The notes: generated by a model from the sequence alone, not told the origin. DNA of 64,000 nt from Limnanthes douglasii subsp. nivea (GCA_036936605.1 JAUPFV010000004.1:143326973-143390972); one strand, 5' to 3'. Positions 45,501 to 56,026 are shown, numbered from the stretch's first letter. Translations and numbers: made by a program.

Positions 45501-45881
45501 ACTCTCCACTACATGGACTTGCCTAACATCAGCTGCCCATTTTGCAGGCACTCAGATGAGTCTGGTGCCCATCTTTTCTTTGCTTGCAAGTTCACTAAGG
45601 AAATCTGGAGTCGTATCCGATCATGGCTGGGGATTACTCGAGAAATGACAACGCTTGATAGTGCACACAAATGGATTAGGAAGGAGCATCGAGGAACATC
45701 CTACCGATCCCGCGCCATTAATCTTGCCTTCCAAGCCACTGTTTTCGAGATTTGGCGCCCCCGCAACCGCCTTGTGTTTGATGAAGAGACCGTGACTCAA
45801 GACACCATCGTCATCCGAATCACTCTCATGACCTTGAAGATTTTATTTAGATTATATCCGCATTATCTACTCACATGTTAG
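42528..45881 (+). pseudogene. LINE ORF2: APE endonuclease, RT, zf-RVT
   Basis: ATG 42528 overlaps the ORF1 stop. The endonuclease has ILIWNIRGLCG, CLLETKF, ITGDYNT, FFTWTNG, KLDRVLI and VSDHCPV, so its active-site motifs look complete. RT has KAPGPDGYTSAFFKKNW, DFRPIGLTNVTYK, DLRKAFDTISWDF, GLRQGDPMSPTLF and the catalytic FADD at 44597-44608. A C-terminal zf-RVT follows (CPFCRHSDESGAHLFFAC, about 45534). In-frame stops lie at 43512 and 44268. A frameshift lies near 44590 and further stops near 45038, 45087 and 45222. The protein ends at 45881 without RNase H. Confidence 0.95.
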
Positions 45882-46160
45882 AGTCCTTTTTCATTGATAC
45901 ACTCAGTTTTTCGGATTTTCTATGTAATAGTCCATTAGTGCCGGCCTCGAGACTTGTACTCTTTTTCCTTAGACCGGGTTTTTACCCAACGGGTGGTTAA
46001 GGTTTTTTAAGGAGGCAAGTGCTCTAGACCTTTATCAATGCACTATTGGACATGTCTTTTTTCTTTTAGGTACATTGTTACCCTGCATTATACTCACTTG
46101 AGAGATCATATGACTCTCTAGACGATTGTAGTCATACACCCACATTTACCCAAAAAGAAA
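45882..46160 (+). other. LINE 3' untranslated region
   Basis: 279 bp between the ORF2 stop and the A-rich tail. It includes GACCGGGTTTTTACCCAACGG, a short stem-forming word (CGGGTTTTTACCCA). It ends CAAAAAGAAA next to the target duplication. Confidence 0.75.
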
Positions 46161-46640
46161 ATTAATTTGATCTTAAAAATTGGAACTAATAAATAATATT
46201 ATATTTTCTACCGGCCTAAAAAAACGTGAATTAAAATTCTATTAAACAAAACTAACTAAATTTAGTATCTGCCGAAGATTAGCACCAAACTCAACATGTA
46301 TCGTTGCTAAAAAATAGAAATGTGGATTATTACGAAGGAATGAAAAAAATAACGGGATATGTTACCTTTCAAACTAAAAACAACCAGCGATTATTTTGAT
46401 GTATCAAGTCAAATATTGTAACATGAAACTTTTATGTGATATATGTATTTGTTTCAAATTCTGTTGTTTTGTCGAGATTTGACCATATAATGTTTTTTAT
46501 ATAAATAATTGTATACTAGTTTATGCGGTGAGATTTTAATGAGTATAAGATGTCTGTGTATATTTGTTTTTGTTTTTTTTTGTTTTATTAAAGTCTTATA
46601 TTCATGACGGAGATGGTTATTTATTCGAACATATTAGTAT
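46161..46640. repeat. Continuation of the duplicated segment beyond the LINE
   Basis: Matches 11640-11890 (for example ATTAAACAAAACTAACTAAATTTAGTATCTGCC against ATTAAACAAAATTAACAAAATTTTATATCTGCC, stated by position). About 225 bp (46330-46555) has no counterpart in the first copy. Confidence 0.75.
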
Positions 46641-46902
46641 CGATGTCACAATCTGACGTGTTGTTCTAGGTAGGTATTGTAACTGGTATCTGAAATTCTT
46701 ACCGTCAGAATTAGTTTTATCGGCAAAGTTTATATCAATTATTATGCCGGCACTTGCATCCCGATTCTTGCCAGCGTAAATATTATGAAGGATTAGATAA
46801 AAAAGGACCATAAATACAGAGAAAAGGAGGGAAAAGATTTAACGTAAGTGACGTCTTTTTTATGATTCTAAACCACATTTTGCTGGTAGATTTCTTACCA
46901 AT

Positions 46903-48330
46903 CTACGTTAAATGAATCATGACAGTGTTGAAGTTATGTATGAACCGTTTGAAAAAGGAGACCAATCCGTGAAAACAGCGGACTTCAGTGGTGGAAGTAG
47001 GAATAGGCCAGTCTCGCACGACTACTACTTTCGACTCATCCACTGATAACCCATTTTTTGACACAACATACCCAGGAAGACGACCAAATTTGTCATAAAA
47101 AACACTTATCGAGTCCCCCATACAACTTCTCTCGCCTTAAAACAACCAACACTTCGCGTAAGTACTGGAGATGCAGCTCTTCCGTGGTATTATATATAAG
47201 AATATCATCAAATTACACAACAAGAAATTTTCCGATGAACGGGCAAAATAACTGGTTTATAACCCGCAAGAACGTGCTAGGATTGTTAAAAAGAATGAAT
47301 GTCATTACAATCCATTCAAATAGACCTTCTCGGGTCTTGAAGCCTGTTTTCCACTCATCCCTCATACAAATACGAATATGGTGATATCTGCTCTTCAAAT
47401 CCAGCTTCGTAAACACAGTAGCACCATTCAACCGGTCCAGTAAATCATCAAGGGGAGGAATAGGAAACTGACACCTGACTGTAATTTTGTTGATAGCCCG
47501 GCTATCCACACACATTCTCATTGAGCCATCATTTTTTGGTGTTAACAGTTTAGGAACCGCACAAGGACTAAGACTCTCACGGATGTGGCTTTTCGTCAAC
47601 AACTCTTCCACCTGTTTGCAGAGCTCTTCATGCTCTTTTGGGCTCATCCGATAATGCGGTCTGTTTGGTAAGCTAGGACCCGGTACTAGGTCAATATGGT
47701 GCTGGATATCTCTTAATGAAGGAAGAACTGTAGGTAGATTATTGGGAAAGACAACAGAAAACTCTGCTAATAGCGGTCGATCTCACTCCAGTATAGCAGC
47801 AAATGGATCAATATTAAATTCTTTAACCACCAAAAGATATACAATCCCTATTTCATGAGCATGTTGTATAAACGCCTTTCGAGCTAAAAAGTTCTTACCC
47901 GACTCCTTTGATACTGCAAGGGCAGGTTTTGGGGATCCCTCTCTAGTTGGTGTTAATATGAACCTGACATTATTCCATATGAAACGGTAGCGGTTCCTCA
48001 TACCATCATATGTGACACCTCTATCATATTCCCAGGTTCAACCTAGAAACAAGTGACACACATCCATCCCAATGACATTGCACCATGCTTTATCCCTATA
48101 GTTACCAATATAGAAAGATACCAGACATCTTCTAGATATATTTACCTCACTACCTTTCCTTTAACCAGGAAAGCTTGTAGGGGTTTGGGTGATCTTCTGT
48201 TTTCAGGGCCAGCTTCTACACAGCTTCTTCAGAGATAACATTTTTGCAGCTCCCTGAATCAATAACAAATTTGTATACCTTTCCCCCGATAGTACAAATC
48301 GATTGAAAAATATTGTTCTGTAGCCAATCA
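46903..48330 (-). pseudogene. gypsy protease and reverse transcriptase remnant
   Basis: The protease (about 48000-48330) reads KVYKFVIDSGSCKNVIS and DHPNPYKLSWLKKG-like sequence. The linker at 47783-48001 reads MRNRYRFIWNNVRF. RT (47213-47647) reads [53 protein letters not shown] and [14 protein letters not shown]. The catalytic block reads V-stop-FDDILIY (47204-47215), so its tyrosine codon has become TAA. Beyond it 46903-47121 carries VSKNGLSVDESKVVVVRDWP and LVSFFKRFIHNFN, the RT-RNase H connection. Confidence 0.92.
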
Positions 48331-48539
48331 TCCCCGTCACTTCTGGCGTTTGGCGTCAGACAAATACGACTTAATACCAATGTCTAACTAATATCTCCTA
48401 TTGTAACCTGGTCCTCTAGAACCTCATCAACAGCATCCTCTGGTTCCTCATCAAACCCTGGCTCACCCTTCAAGTAAAAATCAGCAGTGTCAGCTAACAA
48501 ACCCCTCGATTGTTATTGCTCTTATCGTAATTTTGGACA

Positions 48540-49330
48540 TTGTAATTCAACGTGCCCTAGTTCATGAAAATGGTAGCACCGGACGGTGAGGAAGTAACTT
48601 TGCGACTAGGGACCTACGAATTAGCACCTGTACGTATAAAGGAAGCAGTTAGTACTCATGGGTTATGGATTGGAACCATCATTTTTGGAAACGCCAATGG
48701 AGTTGTTCTGACAGTATCTCGTCCATACGACCTTCATGAAAGGCCTTTCTTCAGATACAGTGCGCGCTGATGTGCTTCAGACACATTCACAGGGTCGAAC
48801 ATGTTCAGCTGGTCCTGAAACTGCTGTCTCATCCCCCTTATACAGTGAGATACTAGCTGATCTGTTGAATCAATAATATCGACATGGTTTTGTATCTTGA
48901 AAAAATTGTTAGTGTATACGTCAACAGTCCTTGACCCTTGTTTAAGGTTTTGGAACTGCTGATACATGATACGCGCATAGTTGTAAGGAAAAAATGCATC
49001 CTTCAAGTGCTTCACAAACTTAGCCCAAGTTTTTATTTTTGGCTTACCTTGCCTTGCTCTAGTTTGCTTGAGCTGTTGCCACCAGGATGCAGCTCGGCCT
49101 CGTAACATAGTTGCAGCCAATTGTACCCTTTTTTAATCCGGAACCTCCTTGAAATCAAAGACTTCTTCAACTGAGGTGATCCAATCTAAAAACTCCTCCG
49201 GTTTGAGACCCCCTTGGAACTCTGGGATCTCCAGTCTGAATCCATATTCCCACCGGTTGTTGGCGTTCAAATTAAAATCTCTCGTTGGCGTCTGCTCAAA
49301 GACTTGTCCACGACAGTCTTGTGGGGAATA
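48540..49330 (-). pseudogene. gypsy gag remnant
   Basis: The piece at 48734-49120 reads MLRGRAASWWQQLKQTRARQ, KTWAKFVKHLKDAFFPYNY, YQQFQNLKQGSRTVDVYTN and FFKI, the standard gypsy gag (retrotrans_gag) core. Upstream, past one stop at about 49130, the frame continues with RWEYGFRLEIPEFQGGLKPE and FLDWITSVEEVFDFKEVP. A damaged zinc knuckle (FHELGHVELQCPKL) follows near 48550. It would form the particle shell. Confidence 0.88.
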
Positions 49331-49638
49331 TTGACCCCTACCTTGTTCTCGCTGAGGAGCAAACAGATTTCACTTACGGGCGATCTCTCTCTCAGATCCC
49401 GATGGTTGGTTGCTCGAACCTGGAGCTCAAAATCTGTTGGTTTGGTTGTTCACCAGCCTGTGTAGTGCTTCATGTACGTCTCTCATCTAATTTCCCAACG
49501 AGTGCATCTATTCACCAACTTGGGATTGGAATTGACCAAATTCATCACGGTCGACCGATTCGGTGATCGGAAGAGTGGACTTCCTCCGAAAGGATCATTT
49601 TGGCGGCATACCTTCGTTACCCACGTCGTACGAACTCT

Positions 49639-49651
49639 GAATCTAATACCA
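49639..49651 (-). other. Primer binding site of the gypsy relic
   Basis: On the minus strand TGGTATTAGATTC lies 3 bases inside the LTR, a variant of the initiator tRNA-Met primer site (TGGTATCAGAGC). Confidence 0.6.
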
Positions 49652-49654
49652 ATA

Positions 49655-50073
49655 TGGTAGCGCCAAGCTACGAGATGGAACATGCGGCGGAAAATACAGA
49701 GAAAGAAAAACGAAAAATATAGACAGGCTCTAACCCTAGGTCAGAGTAAAAAATAGTTTAGAGAAAATCGAATTCTATTCAAAAAACGTCTACGGCAAAA
49801 CTAGGGTTTGAGAGCCTTTTATAAAAATGCTCGAAAACCGAGCCAAAAATTAAATATTCTTCCTTATGAAATAAAATAAAGTGCATCCCAATTTCAAAGT
49901 GTTAATAAAATCTAACAAAAATAGGAAAATGTAAAAAATTCATAAAAACAAGAAGAATGGCTTAAATCGTAGCCATAGGCTTCTTGATGCTTCGCAAAAT
50001 CATTAGGCTTCTTGACACGTTCGATTTGAGTGGTCGTATGGCCATATAGCCATGGGCCCGTGCAGCTACATCA
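49655..50073 (-). repeat. 5' LTR of the gypsy relic
   Basis: About 419 bp from TGGTAGCGCC to GCAGCTACATCA on the plus strand. It shares the CATGCGGCGGAAAA and GCTACATCA words with the TRIM-like LTRs at 40470 and 41330, suggesting a common family. Confidence 0.78.
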
Positions 50074-50149
50074 GGTTGTTTACGTATTCTTATTTAAATT
50101 ATTTTGGTAACTAGTCAAATACTGATCATCTTTGAAGTTGACCAAGAGT

Positions 50150-50370
50150 AATTATTCTGAAGTGTTGAATACACTTTTCGAAGAAACAACCATATTCGAA
50201 GTGCTACGTTCTCTAAACGCAGTATCATATTCGAAGTGCTGATTTTCTAAACGCATTATAATATTTGAGGTGCTACGTTCTCTAAACACACTATAATATT
50301 TGAAGTGCTACATTCTCTAAGCGCACTATAATATTCAAAGTGTCATATTTTATAAGTGTGTTATTTGTAT
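50150..50370 (+). repeat. 35-bp tandem array
   Basis: ATATTCGAAGTGCTACGTTC-type units start near 50191, 50226, 50261, 50296 and 50331, about five copies with increasing divergence to the right. By position it matches the array found between the pol and antisense ORF of Tat elements (see 60440-60905). Confidence 0.85.
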
Positions 50371-50484
50371 TTAAGGTGTTAACATTCTTTGAACACACCA
50401 ATGAAGTTCAAGTATTCTCACTTCAAAAACTATACGTTTAATTATGATATAAATTATACTTTGAGGTGAACATGACTTGTAAGT

Positions 50485-50485
<1 letters not shown>

Positions 50486-50524
<39 letters not shown>
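50486..50524. repeat. (AAT)n microsatellite
   Basis: About 13 uninterrupted AAT units. Confidence 0.95.
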
Positions 50525-50526
<2 letters not shown>

Positions 50527-50870
50527 TTAGAGAAACAAAGCCTTTTTACATTCAATTTCATTCGATGGTAACAATATACGTTCTTAAATTCCAAGTACAA
50601 AGGCATCTACAAAAAACAAGTCATTCTACAACAATTGAATAACAAGTAAAAACAAAAAAAGATTGGTAAAGTTATTTTCCCTAGGAGTTTTCCTTAGAAA
50701 ATTCCCCTTGTTCAGAAGCACTTTTTTCTCATTCCGCTTCTTCGGATGAAAAACTAGGAACATGATTAAAAGCTTCGTTGGGGAAAATTCGATAGGAATA
50801 TGCTCCTAAAAATTGGAGATGTTAGTTTAGGAAATGTGGTATGAATTTTACGAATAAGATTAATAGATCT

Positions 50871-51360
50871 TTATTCTTCAGCATTTTTTATGGCTGCTAA
50901 CATGTCCTTTCTACGTTCTCTCTCAGCACCGGGGACGACAAGCCTTTTCTCTTTGTTGAATTGAGCTTTGAGAGTATCTATATCCTCTATCAATTTTTTC
51001 TTCTCATTCTCACTCTTGTTGAGTGAAAGTTGAAGATTATCGGATTTTTGCTTCTCTATAGCTAATTCTTCATAGTGCTTAGATTTAAGTTGTTCCAATC
51101 TCATTTTGTTGAGAAGTATAGAGCTCTTCCGTTTAATTTTGCTTCACAACTCTAAGGTGATTCCTGAGATAAATAAGCCATTTGATATATTCTGATCAGG
51201 CCAATTGAAATCCATAGAATTGCTTTTCGACGATGTTACCAAAGATTTCCCTCATTCTTTTTTAGCAGCATCAGCACCGGAAGACACCTCTTCAACGGTT
51301 TGCAAAACTTTCTTTTTTGTTCTCTTTGGAGGAGTGAGTTTCTCATTTCTTGAAGACACG
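50871..51360 (-). pseudogene. Coiled-coil end of a Tat antisense ORF (remnant)
   Basis: The minus strand reads SRNEKLTPPKRTKKKVLQTV (about 51350), and after stops RLEQLKSKHYEELAIEKQKS and NKSENEKKKLIEDIDTLKAQ (50871-51104). The same order is found at 59.05-60.12 kb: a lysine-rich PRKKK stretch, a coiled coil, then a tandem array. Here the whole arrangement is inverted and the array lies at 50150-50370. This points to a third Tat element, on the plus strand, whose pol has been lost or replaced by the gypsy LTR at 50073. The assignment rests on order and character, not on strong sequence identity. Confidence 0.5.
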
Positions 51361-52755
51361 GTATAAAATACAGAGAGAAACTGGCCTTTCAGAAAAATAG
51401 ATTGGTTTTTCCTTCTGAATCAATCATTGAGTTTTGGTTGCCATCTCTTAGAAGATCATAACCTAGCAAAGGTTTCAAAGATCATCGGCAGCAAGTTTGG
51501 AATCTGAAGATCAAAGAATGTCTACATCCTGTAAGAATGTTTTCCTAATTATTACAAGATTAATTAACTTCGTAGTTTAATAAGTTTGATAAGAAATCCG
51601 ATAAGTATTTCTTACATGTTGTATTAGAGCCACCATGAAATTAAATTCTAAGATTTTCAGATTCGGAATCTGATTGATACAGTGAAATTATGGTTGATTT
51701 GATTAAGGACAACAATATGTTTAGATTATACTTTCAGATTTTAGAAAGCATGTTACATATGCAAATCGTAGTAAATCCTTTCTTGACTTAAATTTTATAT
51801 GAATCTATATGTGAAATATTTAATAGCATGAGATTTATGCGAGTTCGAATGTCTTATTTGATGAATTTAATTAATGTTTTCGCGTTAATTCCTTGTAATA
51901 ATAGACAGTTATATATATCCACTGTTACTTATTTTTTAAGCAAAGAACATTTTATTACTAAATTAAAAATTTACAACGGTTATGAAGTCTAATTAAGACA
52001 AAGAGCAAAAATAAAGGACTTGAGGGCAAAACACCCAATTAAAGCCTTATACCATAATCAGTACCAATTCAGGCACTTTTCATTCGACCCAATTTTAACT
52101 CCAAAACCCTAATTCTTTCTCTCATTCTCTTTCCTTCAAAGCCCCAATCTTCATAGACATGAACTGAATAAACCAAAATTACTGGAAAATTTGTGCCGCT
52201 TTCCATCAATTACCTTTATAAAACCATGCAAATCGATGTTTAAACCGTCTTCTAGGCCTCTTCATTCCAGATACTCCAAAACAGCTCGATTCACTTTTCA
52301 GCAGCCATAACCTTTGTCATTTCTGAGCTGCTAGCTGTTAGATCTTCTTCTCGAAGTTTTATTGTCTTCAAGAAGTTTTCTTCCTTCCTACTACCAAAAC
52401 ATGGTAAAAGTCTTCTGTTGTGAACTCAAAGAAATCCTCAGACTCCTTTCACTAGTAGAGACGTGATTTGGCCCTTACGGAAGCCTCAAAGTTACAAACA
52501 CACGGATTTCTCGCCCAATTTTCCTGTTGCGACAGTAAATTTGGCCATGGCCGATTCGGTGTCCATTGGATCAATGCTTGTGAGTCTTCTCCTCTTTGAT
52601 TTAGAAGAAGAACCATCTTGATCATACATAAAAAACTAGGATCTTGAGAACGGCCAATGGAATGCCAACTGTTCGATAAATTCTTTAGGTTTCTTTGTTA
52701 ATTGAAGCTAGTTGCTTTGATTATTTTTAGGCTTCTCGAAGGCTTTAATTTTTTA
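51361..52755. other. Unassigned stretch with a possible LINE 3' end
   Basis: On the minus strand GTAATAAAATGTTCTTTGC followed by TTAAAAAATAAG (about 51930-51960) looks like the tail of a LINE. It could be the 3' end of the element whose ORF1 lies at 52761-54608. Between them the minus strand has gene-like composition but many stops. One frame reads SSSKSKRRRLTSIDPMDTES and MAKFTVATGKLGE near 52560-52610, which I cannot assign. Confidence 0.4.
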
Positions 52756-52760
52756 TTTTC

Positions 52761-54608
52761 TTATTTTTTTTTGTTTAGGTACCTCTTGGATTCTTGGATT
52801 TTCTGAATGGTGGGTTGAGGTGATGCTGGGAGACTTCTAGTAGATTTTGATTTATGTGAGGGAGGGGCTGACTTACGTGAGTTGATCTCTTGGTTGTCAA
52901 GTATATTAAGTCCTATGTCTCTAGTATGAATGGCGAGTTTGTTTTCTTTAGAGGAAAACAAGGACTTGATAGTGTTTTCAGGTGGTTTCAGTTTTTTGTT
53001 TTTCTTTAGCTTCGTAGCATCTTTTCCATTGGCTTTCTTCATGTGTGCAGGAGAAAACAGTAACCTCACAGTTGTAGCATTTGAAGGAGATGGAGTATTC
53101 AGAAGAGACACTTTAGAAGTGATGTTGTCTTGATTCTTGGTTCCCAAGTCAATCATATGGAGTACTTCAATGACTTCATGATCTTCAACACCAACAGGTA
53201 TGTTCAAGTTGGTTTCCTTATCCAGTAATAAGTCAGCAGATAAAGTTGGTTGAGGGTCAGTGGGATTTAGAGGCTTATTGATGATGGTAGATCTGATTTT
53301 TCGAGACGCATTTATAACTGGTTGTTTAGTGTGGTTTGATGCAGATGGAAAAGAAGATGGACCAGGATGATAAGAAGGAATAATTAAAGTTGATGGATCA
53401 GTTGATGCAGACGGAACATATGGTTTAACCTTCCTGCAAATTTTCTTTTTCAGGGTGGCCCAAGTGATAGCAGAGTTTACAATATTCCGGGTAATTATCA
53501 TATACTACGTCTTGCCAATATCCAGCTTCACCAAATAAGACACACATCTTCTTAGGCATTGGTTTAGAAATATCCATCTCCATCCAGATTCTGCAGTAGT
53601 TGAATCTAACCCGATTCTTTGGAGGAACCCAAACATTTAGGGGAGACCCAAGGCCTTTCGCCAGACTCCTAATAGTATTCTCATTATACATATACTCTGG
53701 GAGATTATGAAGGTTTATATAGACATGTGTAATAGGGTTTTCATAGTTTGGATCGAAAAATGGTCCCCATTTGATAAGTCTCATAGTTTTGGTACAAATT
53801 GGCCAGGCATTTCTGCGCCACAATCCTTTTAGGTCATCCAGAAGGTTGAATTCGATGAATACATGTCTAAAGTCCATATTAGTGATATTGAAATCACCTT
53901 TGAATCTGAAAGTCTCCGATAAATTCTTGATAGCTTCAATGTTAGGCTTGCCCCTTGAAAATTTCCCAACAATTGTATGTTTAGATACAACCTTTAGAAT
54001 TTCTTTGTCTCTGACTTTAAATTTAACACTTGGAAACTCATTGTTACGACTATAGGAAACATTCTGATGGCAGATCTTTTCCGATTTAGATGGAAACAAA
54101 TCAGCAAATAGAATTCGATGAATATATGTCTAAAGTCCATATTAGTGATATTGAGATCACCTTTGAATATGAAAGTCTCCAAAAAAATCTTGATAGCTTC
54201 AATGTTAGGTTTGCTCCTTGAAAATCTCCCAACAATTGTATATTTAGATACAACTTTTAGAATTTCTTTGTCTCTGACTTCAAATATAACACTTGGAAAC
54301 TCATTGTTACGACTATAGGAAATATTCTGATGGCAGAGCTTTTCTGATTTAGATAAAAACAAATCAGCGAATGATTGTTTTGGTTGCAGAGATTCTTTAC
54401 TTGTTGATGTTTCGTAAGTAGGATTGTTTCTAATATTTGGGTTGAAAGTTTGTTGATGCAGGGAGGAAAAATGGAGATCAAAATCAGCAGATCTTTGACA
54501 CGGATGAGAATTATTATTTACTTCCATCGGAGACGATAAATGATGATTGAAGCAACTTCGAAGACGAAGACGAAGATCACCAAAACTTGGATCTTGATTT
54601 TCATTCAA
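52761..54608 (-). pseudogene. LINE ORF1 (DUF4283) with internal duplication
   Basis: Starts at ATG 54608 (MNENQDPSFGDLRLRL). The main piece (53425-54099) carries the DUF4283 pattern: HTIVGKFSRGKPNIEAIK, FIEFNLLDDLKGLWRRNAWP, KTMRLIKWGPFFDPN, LPEYMYNENTIRSLAKGLG and VYDNYPEYCKLCYHLGHPEK, the last being a damaged CCHC knuckle. The tail (52761-53501) is Lys/Ser/Pro-rich. A 263-bp tandem duplication (53848-54110 and 54111-54373) repeats the first part of DUF4283 and breaks the frame. No ORF2 is present to the left. Confidence 0.85.
53848..54373 (-). repeat. 263-bp tandem duplication inside LINE ORF1
   Basis: Both copies start GAATTCGATGAATA and end AACAAATCAGC(A/G)AAT. They differ at scattered positions, including small indels, so the duplication is not recent. 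Confidence 0.9.
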
Positions 54609-54954
54609 GACATTTAGTCATTCTTGATGATACTGTGTTGCAGCGGCCTCTTTCTTAGTCCAGCAATTGGATATGTTTATTCGCAATTAGATATGTTGGT
54701 CGGATTTGCTCTTAATTTAACATAAGTATATATATGCTTGGAAGAAAGTCTGCACCAGTTATATATTGCCACTTTTACATTATGTGGATAACTCCCATAT
54801 GAATCTCAAGCAATCCGAAATAATACCACGTGATTCAAGATGTGATGAGGTTTTCCAAATAAAAAACCAATCTTGAAACTCGAAATTCAGAAATCCACAA
54901 TGCTTCGTTTCTAAAACCCCAACTTCTCTCTGGGCCCTATCGTAGTGAAATCGA

Positions 54955-55089
54955 ATGAATACGAAATCTAAGAAGACAAAGAAAGAGACTGTGAAACCGC
55001 AGTCTTCCGCCGCCGACTTATCACCTGTAGCCCTAAAAAGGCGAGAGACCTTCCTGACTTACAAGAATCATCTTCGAGTTCATACTTAA
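54955..55089 (+). other. Short open frame, possible exon-1 relic (44 aa)
   Basis: ATG 54955 to TAA 55087-55089. The product is lysine-rich (MNTKSKKTKKETVKPQSS, ending in FLTYKNHLRVHT). It has gene-like composition and a plausible leader before it (CTTCTCTCTGGGCCC). It may be the first exon of a host gene cut off from the rest. Family not recognised. Confidence 0.35.
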
Positions 55090-55210
55090 ACCCCTCTTTA
55101 AAATAATCATTTTTGTTGGTGTCCACCAATAATTTTCATATCCGTTGTTACTTAATAAAGTTGCAGATAACTATATTATTTCGCTAATAGTTATCTGTTT
55201 ATATAAATAT

Positions 55211-55604
55211 AAGTGATGTAGTTGAGCACTTTGAGAAGTTAAAAAGAAATTAATTAGATAAGTAAATACTCCCTCCATCCGATGATGTTAGACGTTTTAG
55301 GAGAGATATTTTGTCTCATATTAATAGTCGTCCTTTTTTTGTAAGGCAAGATTAATTACACCTCTTACATTTTCCAGCAATAAAACTTTTTATTGACCGT
55401 ACAAACTTCTCATCCCACCAATCAAATTTATTTTTGTTTATTTTTCAAAGCAATTATTGTTTTCTTAATATTGGTGAAAAAATATTAAACGTCTCTTATT
55501 ATGAGACAAATGGAGTATATGATTTTACTGAAGTACGAAGACGTGCACCCGTTTAAATTCACTTTTAATTAAAAGTGACGTAGTTGAGCACTTTGAGAAG
55601 TTAT
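55211..55604 (+). repeat. 30-bp direct repeat flanking the Stowaway MITE
   Basis: AGTGATGTAGTTGAGCACTT and the ten bases after it (55211-55241) recur at 55574-55604 as AGTGACGTAGTTGAGCACTT. The MITE lies between the two copies but not at their edges. Confidence 0.8.
55269..55515. mobile_element. Stowaway MITE
   Basis: The left end is CTCCCTCCATCCGATGATG and the right end, reversed, CTCCATTTGTCTCATAATA. Both continue into AGACGTTT. TA is present on both sides (55267-55268 and 55516-55517), the Stowaway (Tc1/mariner) target duplication. 247 bp, no coding capacity. Confidence 0.88.
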
Positions 55605-55820
55605 TTAACTAGAGTGCAGTTCTGCCTCTGCATTTACAACTGAATGTAAAGAGGGGCGTTATTTCTACATGGAGATGTGTGATAGTATTTGAATTGATAT
55701 TTTTATATTAATTAAGCTGCAAAAACTGTTATGCAGTTAAATTAATATTTATATATTAGTTATAATTATAGTCACCATATGGTGATTATAATGAAATGCA
55801 TGCAAAGATAGAACAGTAGA

Positions 55821-56026
55821 TTGTTGTTTTTTCTGAGGGAATCCGCAGCCGCTATTCAGAGTGCAATTAGTACGCACAGAGTAAACTCTCAGTCTGACGC
55901 GATAGCCTGCAAACCAACGCCACAAGGTAAACCACACAAAGTGACAGACTCCGCCGATTAAACGTATGTAGATGGACTCGAACTCATGACCTTTGGTCAC
56001 GAGCATGCCTTACTCAACCAACTATA
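55821..56026 (-). mobile_element. tRNA-derived SINE (Au-like)
   Basis: On the minus strand, from the right end, there is a TAGTTGGTTGAGTAAGG A-box-like word and then GAGTTCGAGTCC, the B-box of RNA polymerase III promoters. The body ends AATAGCGGCTGCGGATTCCC and then TCAGAAAAAACAACAA, an A-rich tail. The 3' body resembles the Au SINE family of plants as I remember it. No target duplication is obvious. It is not a tRNA gene: only the promoter part is tRNA-like. Confidence 0.78.

Larger units (their letters stand above)
38398..46160 (+). mobile_element. Full-length L1-type LINE with nested LTR element
   Basis: Leader (38398-38675), ORF1, ORF2, a 3' untranslated region and a short A-rich tail (CAAAAAGAAA) are followed by a target duplication. 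AATTAATTTGATCT is at 38375-38388 on the left and 46160-46173 on the right. The orthologous bases in the duplicated segment (GAATTTGATCTTAAATAATTGG near 11634) show the unoccupied site. Total 7.76 kb, of which 1.2 kb is a nested LTR element. ORF2 lacks an RNase H. A few stops and one frameshift make it inactive. Confidence 0.95.
46860..50073 (-). mobile_element. Chromovirus-like Ty3/gypsy relic (5' LTR to mid-pol)
   Basis: The 5' LTR (49655-50073) is on the right, then the primer site, gag, protease and RT leftward. The match ends at about 46860, shortly after RT; RNase H, integrase and the 3' LTR are absent. RT and protease motifs ([36 protein letters not shown]) are typical of plant chromovirus-type gypsy. 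Several stops, including one that replaces the tyrosine of the RT catalytic box. Confidence 0.88.

Noticed and set aside
46250..46860. Possible small gene or LTR at 46.3-46.86 kb
   Set aside because: Part of it is the duplicated segment; the 225-bp extra piece and the piece next to the gypsy relic show no ends or coding pattern.
55980..56026. Possible tRNA gene
   Set aside because: Only the A- and B-box promoter words are tRNA-like; there is no cloverleaf, acceptor stem or anticodon arm, and the downstream body is that of a SINE.
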